Assembly (NCBI RefSeq): GCF_047948215.1 | Contig: NC_134456.1 | Location: forward strand, 193,361,034-193,425,033 | Reading direction: 5' to 3' | DNA length: 64,000 bases | From: Lycorma delicatula | Taxonomy: Eukaryota > Arthropoda > Insecta > Hemiptera > Fulgoridae | Part shown: one piece after another, positions 1-10,198 of the stretch | Position numbering within the stretch: position 1 is the first letter of the stretch | How the letters are laid out: the number at the start of each line of letters is the position of its first letter | Made by a program: the position numbers and the translations under genes | Notes under the pieces: generated by a model | Told to the model about the DNA's origin: nothing | Database searches by the model: none | Seen by the model: only the letters and a program-made list of their open reading frames with translations

Positions 1-81
1 TACCATGCCCATCCATTTCCACGAAAACTTCTTGCTGTCTGTTGACATCTTGGCCCAGTATATCCACTTGGACATGAACAA
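1..81 (-). CDS. CadN: CadN exon, end of EGF-like module and start of laminin-G (partial)
   Basis: The exon is cut by the window edge: 81 nt are visible, beginning with the last base of a split codon. It reads CSCPSGYTGPRCQQTARSFR then GNGWAW. The CxC...C pattern closes the EGF module opened in the previous exon, and ARSFRGNGWAW is the start of the first laminin-G domain of CadN. The acceptor is TTTTGTACAG above base 81, preceded by a long T-run. The rest of LamG, the second EGF/LamG unit, the transmembrane segment and the catenin-binding tail must lie beyond position 1 on the minus strand. Confidence 0.95.
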   Translation of the reverse strand, partial: MFMSKWIYWAKMSTDSKKFSWKWMGMV

Positions 82-943
82 CTGTACAAAAAAAAAATAA
101 AGATTATAAATTTGAAGGTTTTATGGAGTAACGTAATGCAAAAAATATTATTATTATCTTTTAAGTTCATGACTTTTTTTTTTAGATTTTATGTTAATTA
201 TAGTATTCAATACTAGTGATTCTCTGAGAAAGATTTTCATTTTCCTTTTTCTCCTCATTCAGAATTACGTGTCAGACAATGGATCGATCATAAGCTACTT
301 TGCCTCAATCTACTTGAATCTTGAATCATCGAAGTTTTCAGATACAATGAAGATAGTGAATTTTATAACTTGTACCAGTAAAAGATGGAAAAGTCAGAAA
401 AGTTGCAATGAAATTAAATATCCTATCCATCTTCTAATGAGAATTGGGCTATGAGAACTGGGTGTAACAAATGCTAGTCAAGAAAACCAGTAGGTAATGC
501 AGAAAAAAGTGGTAAATAAAGAGGATGAATAATCAAGAAGATAAAGAAAAAGTGTTCTTTTTAAAAATTACAAAATTTGATAGGAAGTAAGTTTGCTTCT
601 TAATTTACTAAAAAATTCAATCATTTTTAAACTGAACTAAACCATTTTTTCATATAAATATTATTTCAGAAATTATAAAACCTGATGAACACATGCTTAA
701 TTTATCAAGAATAAGAGAATATCAACAAAATATCATATCGCCACAAAAAAAATACCCTATATTATTAGAGAACTCATTTCAATTTATACACATGTATAAG
801 AACACATTATTAGTTTATATATACAATACCAAGCAATGAGGAAACCTCAACATAAAATCATAATAGTACTGAGTGTTTTTAACCAGGGGATATGATAATA
901 TGACAAAATTTGTTCAATATATGTAATATATTCATGTAAATAA

Positions 944-991
<48 letters not shown>

Positions 992-1247
992 AATGTAAAA
1001 TACATTTTCAACTTAATCAATATATCAGTAATAACAAAATGTAATTATATCATTATGAGGTACAAGAAAACAGTGATAAAAATCTGTAAAATAATTCTAA
1101 GTAGATCATCTAGAAGATATAGTCTGGTTAACCAGAAATATGGTTTAACCATTTGTTTGATTAAACCAGATTTGTCACATTACCTTAATATTCATTAAAA
1201 TCATATTCTAAGATTAAACATTAGTAAAAATATTTTTTAAATCATAC
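82..1247 (-). other. CadN intron, 1.2 kb
   Basis: AT-rich intron with intact GT/AG ends. It contains an (AT)n tract at about 949-986. The short open frame at 191-454 on the plus strand has no recognisable domain, and no transposon signature was seen. Confidence 0.85.
949..986. repeat. (AT)n microsatellite
   Basis: About 38 bp of uninterrupted AT dinucleotides in a CadN intron. Confidence 0.9.
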
Positions 1248-1519
1248 CTTGGGCCATATCTTCCATCAATGCAACGACCTCCATTGTAACATATACTAGT
1301 TCTACAAGATTCTCCCTTTGTAAAGTTTCTTGCGCCACACGTACATTCTCCAATAACATCAACTCTAACTCCAACTAAAGCAGTTTTATTGGCATTTACC
1401 ATATACGGCAGATTACTAATATCAAGTGTATTTGTACAACTACCTTCACAATTCTGATTTTCATATAAACATTCATCTATTCCAACCATGGTGATATTAA
1501 TACCAACATCCTTTTCAAT
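1248..1519 (-). CDS. CadN: CadN exon, cysteine-rich box and start of EGF-like module
   Basis: A 272-nt exon, phase 0 in and two bases over at the end. It reads IEKDVGINITMVGIDECLYE, then NQNCEGSCTNTLDISNLPYM, VNANKTALVGVRVDVIGECT, then CGARNFTKGESCRTSICYNG and ends GRCIDGRYGP plus two bases. The cysteines CLYENQNCEGSC form the conserved box of fly-type classic cadherins. SICYNGGRCIDGRYGP opens an EGF-like repeat that is completed in the next exon. There are potential sequons NIT, NKT and NFT. The acceptor is TTTTTAACAG above 1519 and the donor is CAAG then GTATGA below 1248. Confidence 0.96.
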
Positions 1520-3331
1520 CTGTTAAAAATCGTGACATTCATTAATAAATTAAACATTTGAAAGATTTTAATTTTTACTATATAATAGGAAAAAATGAAT
1601 CAAAAGTCACTGTCGTAGTTGTCTATGTGAATAAAAGTTTGACTTTTAACAACCATGACGTAACACAGTTCAGACAAAGGTAAAGTTTTTACAACTTTCA
1701 TGTCAAAATACTTTTAAAAGGATGTTAACATTTTAAATCATTTTAATATGTTTGAATGCTAAAGTGTATGTGTATACATTTTTTTTAAATTTTGGATCAT
1801 TAGATCTTGGAACATCTTAAAAGATTAATAAAAAAATTTGTCAATTAACTGATGTAGTATTCTGCAATGCAGTAATTTAATATGTGGGTAAAGAGATTTA
1901 TTTCTAACCTTTTGTCAGTAATTAATTACTAACATCATTACACACTAATACAATATTGACACATTTTCAATGAAAGATTATTTTACTTCAATAGACAAAG
2001 CTATAGCTGCAGCCAATTTCTAATTATTCACCACTAGCAGTTTATCCATATGTGGATTAATCTGATAAAACGACATAATCTATAATCTCAGTTATATAGG
2101 GGTGCACTGGTGTTAGAATGCTATTCTGGTAATGCTTTTTGGAAGAAATAAAAAACTGTCCTTTTACATAAAATTTATCTTAACTTAAAGCCCATAAAAA
2201 ATATAGTCTAAATTATAAGAATTAGACTGCATGAAAATGGTCCTTGCTTTTGGATATCCAAAGGCAAACTGTGACAAATAAGTCACTAAAAATCCAATTC
2301 GCAAAAAAAAAGTTAAACATTTGACATGAAAAACATAAGTTTTGTTTCTTATTAATGTAAACATTGAAATGAATGTGCATTTTTCTTAACATTGTCATGA
2401 ATCCAGTTGTCTGTGGCTGTAAACCATATTCATATGGTCTGCTATAATACAAAATCAAGCATTCTGGTACTGGAAAATTTATGAATGCATCCCTACATAT
2501 ATCTGATAAACTACTGCTCTATTGTGAATTCCTACTAACACATCTACAACATATTTACAAATTTTTAGTAACTAAATGAAAAAAAAACTATACAACCCAC
2601 TAGGAAGTATAAGAATCTCCTAAAGATATTTTCACTGTTTTACAATCATCTGTCGTTTTAATTGATTTGAGTGTTATTTTCTGCCCTTCCTAGCATTGTC
2701 ATTTTAACATCCGTAGTTGACATGTTTCAGAGTACCTCTATTCTCAAAACTAATTTTAACACTGAGTTTTTCTGTGTTAGAATCGTTGAATAAATACCGA
2801 TTTTAAGCTCTTCTCACTCCTCATCCCTATTGTCATGACCTCTTCTGATTTTTCCCTCTCACTTTAATGGTTATACAATTTCTTGAAACAAGAAAAAGCA
2901 GAAGAGTACATAACAATGGTGATAGGGAGAGGGAGGAGTTTAAAATCGCTATTTATTTAATGATTCCAACTCAAGAAGACTCAGTATTAAAAGTAGTTTT
3001 GAGAATGGAAGCACTCTGAAACGCATCAACTGTGGATGGTAGAGTAACAACGCTAGGATGGGCAGAAAATAATATTCAAATCAATTATGATAATCCAAGG
3101 AAATATTAAATACTGTGAAAATTTTATCTGCCATTTTACTTCATGAAAGCATTGAACATGGGACAGACAAAAGTGCACTGAATATTAAGTTTTGTTTAAT
3201 ATATACTAAAACATTCATCATCATTATATGAATATACTTTTTATATTTTTTTCATATAAAATATATATAAAACAGTTGGTGCTGAAACAAGGAATAGTAT
3301 TACAAACCAAAATAAATATAAAAAAAATTAC
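1520..3331 (-). other. CadN intron, 1.8 kb, with a long foldback
   Basis: The first part (1520-2600) is AT-rich with nothing recognised. The second part is dominated by the inverted repeat at 2627-3126. Open frames such as the minus-strand one at 2222-2458 show no family features. Confidence 0.8.
2627..3126. repeat. Long imperfect inverted repeat (foldback), arms about 230 bp
   Basis: The left arm (about 2627-2854) and the reverse complement of the right arm (about 2892-3126) align end to end. Shared blocks include TTATTTTCTGCCC, GTTTCAGAGT, ATTCTCAAAACTA, CACTGAGT/TACTGAGT, GATTTTAA and CTCTTCTG. Divergence is moderate, with small indels. The loop is about 37 bp and itself contains a perfect stem (TTTCTTG/CAAGAAA around 2879-2895). 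It may be a foldback transposon or an inverted duplication. Transcribed as CadN pre-mRNA it would form a long double strand. Confidence 0.8.
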
Positions 3332-3538
3332 CTCTTCTCTGTGCATTAATACCAATCCATTTAATTTTACAGGTTTATAATAAGGCGTTCCATGTGCTGA
3401 AAATCTCACATCTGTAAGAGGTGGATGCTTTCTTCTTAATTGAACACTAAATACATCAACATTATCCCGTTCTGTATTTAAAAGATCAGCAAGTTTATCT
3501 CTAAATTTATCAGCTTTACTACGTACTATACTTTGTGT
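3332..3538 (-). CDS. CadN: CadN exon, membrane-proximal region
   Basis: A 207-nt exon, 69 codons, phase 0/0. It encodes TQSIVRSKADKFRDKLADLL, then NTERDNVDVFSVQLRRKHPP, LTDVRFSAHGTPYYKPVKLN and ends GLVLMHREE. The segment is charged and predicted partly helical. It lies between the EC-like stalk and the Cys-rich box, and is a hallmark of invertebrate classical cadherins of the CadN type. The acceptor is TTTTTTTTAG above 3538 and the donor is GAG then GTAATT below 3332. The upstream intron of 197 bp is the shortest in the window. Downstream lies a 1.8-kb intron containing the long foldback at 2627-3126. Confidence 0.95.
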
Positions 3539-3735
3539 CTAAAAAAAATCAAACAAACTATATTTATAAAAAAAAATTAAGAAACATATATAAATGTAAA
3601 GAATTAATTACTAAAACATGTTAAAAAATACATACAAATATAAAAAAAAAATTATAGTTTTTTTTTTTACCCATTTGTTAAAATAGACATACTAAATAGA
3701 AATTTATATTTAAGAAGTTTCAAAAATTTACTTAC
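3539..3735 (-). other. CadN intron, 197 bp
   Basis: The shortest intron in the window, AT-rich, with a T-rich acceptor tract. No other feature was seen. Confidence 0.9.
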
Positions 3736-4068
3736 TCTATAGTTCCAAACACGAATAAAATCTTCATCTGTTATTCCAGCCAATCTAACAGAACCTGATT
3801 TAACAACAGCTTCATGAGGTATTTCTTTAACTGTAACAGTAACATTTGCAGGTACATCTGTTTGAGTATGTTTTCGATCATAAACTTTAAATTTTAGATG
3901 ATATTTCCCACTTTTTGTATTCTGTCTCATTGTAATCATGCCTGAATCTTCATTTAAACGGAACTGAGGATGTGGCTCTGAATCCCAATGAAATTTCTTA
4001 TCCGGTAAATCCCAATCATCAAGATCATAGACATAAACTCTACCTACTTCAGAATCTGGAGCTTGACC
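3736..4068 (-). CDS. CadN: CadN exon, membrane-proximal region after the EC array
   Basis: The largest exon here: 333 nt, 111 codons, phase 0/0. It reads GQAPDSEVGRVYVYDLDDWD, then LPDKKFHWDSEPHPQFRLNE, DSGMITMRQNTKSGKYHLKF, KVYDRKHTQTDVPANVTVTV, then EIPHEAVVKSGSVRLAGITD and ends EDFIRVWNYR. The region resembles a degenerate EC repeat (SGMIT and KVYDRKHTQ in place of the canonical motifs), typical of the CadN stalk before the cysteine-rich box. N-V-T is a possible glycosylation site. The acceptor is CTTTTAG above 4068 and the donor is AGA then GTAAGT below 3736. Only a 197-bp intron separates it from the next exon. Confidence 0.96.
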
Positions 4069-6273
4069 CTAAAAGTGAAAGATTAAAACAGTTTTAATAA
4101 ATGTTTTAGTGCAAAATTAAAACATTAATTAATATAAAAACTAAGATCTATCTCATTAAATTATAATGTATAATTTATAAATATCTGGGCTTTACAATAA
4201 TTATAAAAAAAATAATAAAAATTTAAAGTGTTTAATTCTGTTATTATTATACTTGTTAACAATGAAACTTCTTTGTTTCAGATTAAAATGACTAGCTGGT
4301 ATTATATTGTTATTGCATCATATATTATAGTTATTACTTCATCAATATAATTTTAATTTAAATCTGCTGTGTTCAAATAGTAAAATAAAAGTTCTCCTGA
4401 AAACTACTTTTTACTATATTTTATTTGTTTTTTAGCATACCAAGCTACTAAATGAAAATTTTGCAGCACATGAAAAACGCTGAGCCTCTGACTAGGATTT
4501 GAATCCAAGATTTTCTTGATGAAATGGTAAGATACAACCACTTTGCTAAGAGGCCAATAGAGTTTATATTGTTTTCACTAAGTTTTCATAAGTTATAAAT
4601 TTAAAAACAAAAAAAAAGAATTCAAACACTATTTGTGGAAATTGTTTACCTAAAACCTAATAATTATTGTTAAACAATTGTCATCTACAAATACTAAGAA
4701 AACAGCATACTAAATTAACTTAAAAAATTAAATAAATGAAAAAATAATAATAAATATTAATTACTAATAAACAATACTCACAAAAAAATGTTTAAAATGA
4801 GTCCTACAGTGGTTACAAAAATAAAATTAAAAAATCAATCAGTTTGAAATTAGATATATGACCTGTTTATAAACGTACCGAATTAGTTTATTAGAAACAA
4901 GGGTTTCAAAAATTACCTCTAATAAACAGGAGTTTAACAGTTAAGGAACTTACTTTGACAATAATGATGCAGAGACTTCAATGTTAAAAACCAATGGAGG
5001 CTTTTTAGAACATAAAGTTATAAAAAAATGTTTAACAAAGTTTTCTATTGTAATAACATTAACTGCTCATCACATCCCTTAAATTCTGTTAATGGGAGGG
5101 AATATCTTGAATTACCTTATGACTCATGTTATCTTTGGCCGAGACAGATTTTTATATTTTCCATACCTATTAAGGGAGATGCATCAGATTATGATAGGCA
5201 GTCTTAGTTGGAGGTTTTAGTTGTTAAAATATTTTTAACTTACATTTCTGATTGGGACTATCTAAAAATAAAAAAATGACTACTTTTTTAATTAATTCTT
5301 TGAACACTGTCAGAAATATTTATTTATACTGTTTTATAAATTCCTTTATATATAAATAAAATAAATTAAAATTCAACCTTGCCAACAATTCATCTGTGTT
5401 TTTCGAGTACTTTCAGTCATTCAACCATCATCAGGAAATATTTTCTCTCAATTTAAAAGCATTAAAATTAAAACTAACATAAGTATATTGAAAAGTTATA
5501 AAGTATTAAAATCATAATTGTTTTTTAAGTATTGCTTATTATTTAATTCATATTTGTTATTATTATTATTATTTCTTCATTAGAAATTTTTCATTATTTC
5601 ATTTTTAAAATTAATTTACTATACTATTTCATTAATATCTGTTGAGGACAATTATTTAACAAGAAAGTATTTAATCTAGTTTTTAGATTTTATGTAAACA
5701 AGTTTGACAAATGAATTTTCAATGTTTTCTTTTTTCTCATTTATTTCAGTAAGTAATTAGCATAACAGCCTTTTCTTTTTACATAAAATTATTTATAATA
5801 AAAGTACATTTTTAGAATTGAAAGCAGTTCATATTAAGAATACGTGATACCACAATACTGCACATAGTATATTTGCCCAGTTCAAGGTAAAACTTAATTT
5901 GAAAACATAGATTAGAATCAGCTACATTATAATAAATTAGAAATTTAAAAAGTTAATTTTTAAGTCTGTAACCTATGAGTAACTATATGTATGTTCTGCT
6001 TCAGAACCAAATTGCTGGACTTTCCACCTATTAAGTTTAATCCATGTACGAGTACTACACATTGCTATAAGAGACAATGAAAAGTTAATATTCAGGCAAA
6101 AAAAGTGATCAAATTTTGGTCAAGTACAAGTAAGGTTATCAGTTGTAGAATTTATGATGGTAATCTTAGATAATAATCATTATTCTTCAGAATAACCATC
6201 ATTTAAGATTAAAATATAAATGAATAATGTATAACAATAACTTAACAATACTGTAGTACTAAATAATAATTAC
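4069..6273 (-). other. CadN intron, 2.2 kb
   Basis: AT-rich intron. The only structured element noticed is the tRNA-like sequence at 4483-4554 on the minus strand. The remainder shows no open frame or repeat that I can name. Confidence 0.8.
4483..4554 (-). repeat. tRNA-like relic (degenerate SINE head or tRNA pseudogene)
   Basis: Read on the minus strand, this 72-nt stretch begins GCCTCTT and ends CAGAGGC, giving six pairs of an acceptor stem. It has an A-box-like TAGCAAAGTGGTTG and a B-box GGATTCAAATCC in a near-paired T arm. The anticodon-loop region contains ATTTCAT, like the other tRNA-derived repeats here. The anticodon stem is weak, so a functional tRNA is unlikely. Confidence 0.45.
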
Positions 6274-6482
6274 CATGTAATTATATACAAATATCTCTTT
6301 AGAACCAGCTTGCATTTTGTTATCATTAACATCACCTATTACTACAGTTAAAGTGCTAGTTCCTGACATAGCTGGATTTCCAGAATCCTTGATCACAATT
6401 GGAATTAAATATTCTTTTTGCTGTTCTCTATCAAATGAACGAAGGGATGATACAACAGCCATTCCATCACCATTTGCTCCCT
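6274..6482 (-). CDS. CadN: CadN exon, end of the last canonical EC repeat
   Basis: A 209-nt exon, two bases in and phase 0 out. It encodes GANGDGMAVVSSLRSFDREQ, then QKEYLIPIVIKDSGNPAMSG, then TSTLTVVIGDVNDNKMQAGS and ends KEIFVYNYM. FDRE is the mid-repeat motif. GDVNDNKMQ is the terminal linker, lacking the usual Pro-Pro, as expected where the regular EC array stops. The acceptor is CCTTTACAG above 6482 and the donor is ATG then GTAATT below 6274. A hAT-type MITE sits only 75 bp upstream of the acceptor, at 6558-7048. Confidence 0.96.
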
Positions 6483-7344
6483 CTGTAAAGGAAAAGAAAC
6501 AAAATTGTTAAATTGTGGTTCATACAGAATTACTTAACTACATATGAGAGTATTAAGCAGTGGCGACTCGTAGCTAAAATTAGTGGGGATGCTGCTCCAT
6601 AAAATTCTTTTCTGGGTTTTTTCAAGGCTGGTTAAAATTTTTTGTAAAATAAAAGAACCGAAAAAAAAATGAATCAAATAGAATAGATGGAAGCAGGACA
6701 ATAATCTAATTCTACACTTCATCATTCAAAGCAGGCCAGGGTCAGTACTGCGGGAGCAACAGTGCTCTCTCTCCCTTGCAGCCTCGTATGCAGCTTCCTA
6801 TGTGCGCATGCACACAATAGCCAAACACCATGCTGCTGGAACTGTGAGGCGCACAGTTCCATACAAAGATTTTTGTATTTTTTTCATAAACTGGGGGGAT
6901 GGCTATTGACATTAAGCTTAAGGATTATATATTGTACAAGAATAAAGAGAGAATTAAAGAAAAAAGGATTCATTATATTAAATATTATTGATAATATCAA
7001 GTGGAAATAAGGAGTGTTGCAGTTCCACAGTCTCTTGATCAGCCACTGGTATTAAGAAACAAACATTTTAAAATGAACTTGCTTTTCAGACACAAAAATA
7101 AAAAAATATTTCAAATAAATTACCTGAGCGGATGTATTGATGAAAAACTATAAATTGATCAAAAAGTTCTGCAATCCAAAAATACCTTTATATAGCAAGT
7201 GTAAAAAAAAAATTAAGAAAAATTAATATAACCAATATTTCTGCTAAAACTCAAGAGTTGAGGTCACTCATTTTATTCCTGGTAAATATTCCCTTATAAA
7301 AAATAAATAAATAAAAATAATAACAATAATAATGTAATACTCAC
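6483..7344 (-). other. CadN intron, 0.86 kb, mostly a hAT MITE
   Basis: More than half of this intron is the element at 6558-7048. The rest is AT-rich with nothing recognised. Confidence 0.85.
6558..7048. mobile_element. hAT-type non-autonomous element (MITE), 491 bp
   Basis: The element starts CAGTGGCGACTCG and its other end, read inward, starts CAGTGGCTGATCA. The CAGTGGC termini are typical of hAT elements. It is flanked by a perfect 8-bp direct duplication, GTATTAAG, at 6550-6557 and 7049-7056, the size hAT transposases make. The interior is less AT-rich than its surroundings and contains no transposase. Open frames inside it on either strand are chance frames. Confidence 0.85.
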
Positions 7345-7618
7345 TCTGATCATGTTCAACTTTAAATGAAGCTCTTATTATGTCATCAGCATTTGGATCC
7401 ATTCTAAATGTGAAAGGAGGTCCATTACTTTTTGATCTATCATCATCATCAGTGGCTAACACTTCAACTACTTTGCGAGGAGGAACATGTTCTGGAAGTA
7501 CTGGTCTATAATCTTTTAAAAACATTGGAGCATTGTCATTTATATCCTGAACTATCACAGTCAAAGTCGCTGTTGCAGTCTTTGGAGGAACACCATCATC
7601 TATTGCTAAAATTTTTAC
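7345..7618 (-). CDS. CadN: CadN exon, linker and start of the last canonical EC repeat
   Basis: A 274-nt exon, phase 0 in and one base over at the end. It reads VKILAIDDGVPPKTATATLT, then linker VQDINDNAPMFLKDYRPVLP, then EHVPPRKVVEVLATDDDDRS, then NGPPFTFRMDPNADDIIRAS and ends FKVEHDQ. The LATDDDD stretch is the DxD calcium site. The acceptor is TTATCAACAG above 7618 and the donor is CAGA then GTGAGT below 7345. The single leftover A joins AG of the next exon to make Lys, giving DQKGANGDGM, as in insect CadN. Residues upstream of 7618 in the same frame are intron read-through, not coding. Confidence 0.96.
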
Positions 7619-9892
7619 CTGTTGATAAAAAGCAAAACTGGTGATTTTAACTGAAAAATTATTTGCCATTTGTAACAAATTTTTTAACATAAGCATAATT
7701 TAGTTAACCTTGTTATAACATTTTTTAATGTTTCACTTCCAAATTATGTGGAAATTTTGCTTCCAATCCTTTTGAGCTATTCATAAGTGGTGTTACTGAT
7801 TGCACTGTTTAAAACTTGCTCCAAGAGTGACAAGGTTATCATTCTTAACAAAATCAATAATCAATAAAAAAAATAAAAATTGTTCTTTTGTTTTTAGCTA
7901 ACTTTGATAAACATATTGTGACTCATACAGAAGCTTCTAGTACTTGAAGAACAAGAAAGAGAGAGAGGGAATGGATCAGCTGCTGTTACATCAAGAGAAG
8001 TCCTAGGCCCAGGGGTACAAATACTGTTGAAAGGCAGAGTGTAATAAATTTAAAGTGGATGGTTGATAACAGTTGAGTGTATCAATTAAGGATAAGTCAC
8101 GAATGTATTCTGTTTTGCAACAGTGGTTCTGTTTTGTGGTTAAGTACAAGAAGCTGTTCCGTGAATTTATAGTGAAAAGGAGACAAGGGGCTCCTCGAAT
8201 AGTTATCTCTATTCATTAATGAATAGTTATCACTATTCATTAATATAAATATAAGTTAGTTTTCTTTGTAAATAGTAGAAGTAAATAATTCTTGTATAAA
8301 ATTCATTATGGATTTTGTAACTGTAATCTTACTGCCATAATCACTTCTTAATTTTTCATAAATTTTCATTAGTTATGTAAATTTCATAATAGAATCAGAT
8401 ATATGTTTGTGATATATAATTTATTTTTTTTTGTAAACAGTAGGATACTAAAGATAATTAAATTGTATTTGAAAGAATTTACAGTGTTTAATCTCTCAAT
8501 AACCTTTGTCAAATTGATAACACACAGCAATATTTTGAAATTATAAGTGTTTTACTATAAAATAAGAGATATTTAAAAACTTACAATTAGATTTATTGCC
8601 TTTACACAGTAATATTTCTTTATACACTATGAAAAGACAACAGTTTTGCACCATTTATAAGACTCCATCAATACAAACCCCCATAAATATGGTAATGCTG
8701 AATAGGGATTACCTCCTAGGTGAGCATCAAACAAGTATAAAAAAAAAGAGAGTGAGAAAGTGCAAAAAATTTAGTTAATATTCAAATTAGTACAACTAGC
8801 CAATAGATGAATCCAATCACCACTGACATGCCACTGTCTGGTTGCTGTAATACAACCAGAATCAGTACTAATATTTTATACTAATATATAAATATTTTGT
8901 AGTAGCTATATTTTTCATGTTTTCTAACATTCTGTACAGTTTGTTACTGTAACATTTCAAATCATTTTATTTTATTTTCCTCTGTTAAGAAATAAATTAT
9001 TATTGCAGTTAATGTGATTTATTTTATTTTTATATTATTTTTAACCCACCTGTCACATCAAACTCAAAGTTTCATAAACCAAACAGAGGCAATTTGCAAA
9101 ATTTTCACACGGTTCACTTATTTTGTATCATGGCTCTATTGTAAAATATGTAAGTACATCTTACTGTTTATTGTAATATGATATTGACAGATAACAAACA
9201 TTTACATCAGGTTAATTATCTACATCAGGTTTATATTAGGTTGTTATCATCATTAGCTCTGTGATTAAAAACTTTCAAGTTATTATAATGTAAAATCTCA
9301 TTTTCTGATCAGTATTTCTTGCGACTGCTATCATTATGATATTTAAACTTTCTAAACTAGTTAGTGAACGTGTGTTGGTAATGTCAACAAAAATTAGATA
9401 CTACTGCACCCAACAAAAACAATAACTGTTCTCAGCACTGCAAAGACCATTTGAATCTTATTCAATGATATTTTAAGTTTTAAACTGTGAGTTTTGTTAA
9501 GATTTTTAAACCAAAATTTTCTTTTTAATAATTTTGTTTGTATTTATTTGTCCACACATGTATTAAATTTCTGCTCCAGTACAATATTCTCTGACTCAAA
9601 ATGTAACATGTAGCACAAGCACACCACATCACTTCATTGACACCTTGCAAATAACATCAATCAGACATTCAAGTTCCACTGCTACTATATCTTATATTGG
9701 AGAATGCCACTGAAGGAAATACGTAAGTCACAACATTGGTTAGTGTTAATCACCTATTTAAAAAAAAATGTCTATCCTATAGATTTTTAGGCGTATCACT
9801 AGTTTAGTTATTGTCAAAACTGGAACATAATTTACTTAAACAGAAAAAACAAAGAATAAAAAATAATTTAAATAAAATCTAAATTAACTCAC
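7619..9892 (-). other. CadN intron, 2.3 kb
   Basis: AT-rich intron. It contains a perfectly phased 24-bp tandem duplication at 8197-8244. The stretch at 7960-8060 is less AT-rich but has no recognised coding potential. Confidence 0.8.
8197..8244. repeat. 24-bp tandem duplication
   Basis: Two adjacent copies, 8197-8220 and 8221-8244, begin GAATAGTTATC and end CTATTCATTAAT, with a single mismatch. The junction forms the palindrome ATTCATTAATGAAT. Confidence 0.9.
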
Positions 9893-10198
9893 CTGATGTC
9901 TAGGTGTTTCCTCACGATCCAACTGCCTTTGTATTGTAACTGTACCTTCTTGGCTTATGAGGAACTGCCTTTTTCTGTCTGACGATCTATCTATAGCAAA
10001 TGAAACTCTACTTTTTCCTCCTTGATCGGGGTCACTAGCCTTAAATGTTTCTAATGATTTACCAACTTCAGCATTTTCATAAACAGATACTTCTATATTA
10101 GGTCTTTCAAATTGTGGCTTATTGTCATTTATATCTCTTAGTTTGACTACAACCCATGAATAAGCAACATGGTATTTATCGTTATCATTATCTTCACC
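9893..10198 (-). CDS. CadN: CadN exon, linker plus most of an EC repeat
   Basis: A 306-nt exon, 102 codons, phase 0/0. The order is: acidic GEDNDNDKYHVAYSWVVVKL; linker LRDINDNKPQFERPN; EVSVYENAEVGKSLETF; the DxD-type site ASDPDQGGKS; RSSDRKRQFLISQEGTVTIQ; and the LDREETPRHQ motif at the end. This is the end of one EC repeat and most of the next. The acceptor is AATTTCAG above 10198 and the donor is CAG then GTGAGT below 9893. The insertion GEDNDNDKYHVAYSW before the linker is a CadN-specific extension. Confidence 0.96.

Noticed and set aside
6259..6273. Extension of the CadN exon past YNYM (VIII then stop)
   Set aside because: This is intron read-through beyond a GTAATT donor, and the next exon continues the conserved protein exactly.
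6762..7010. 82-codon frame with several cysteines
   Set aside because: Lies entirely within the hAT-type MITE, which does not encode protein.
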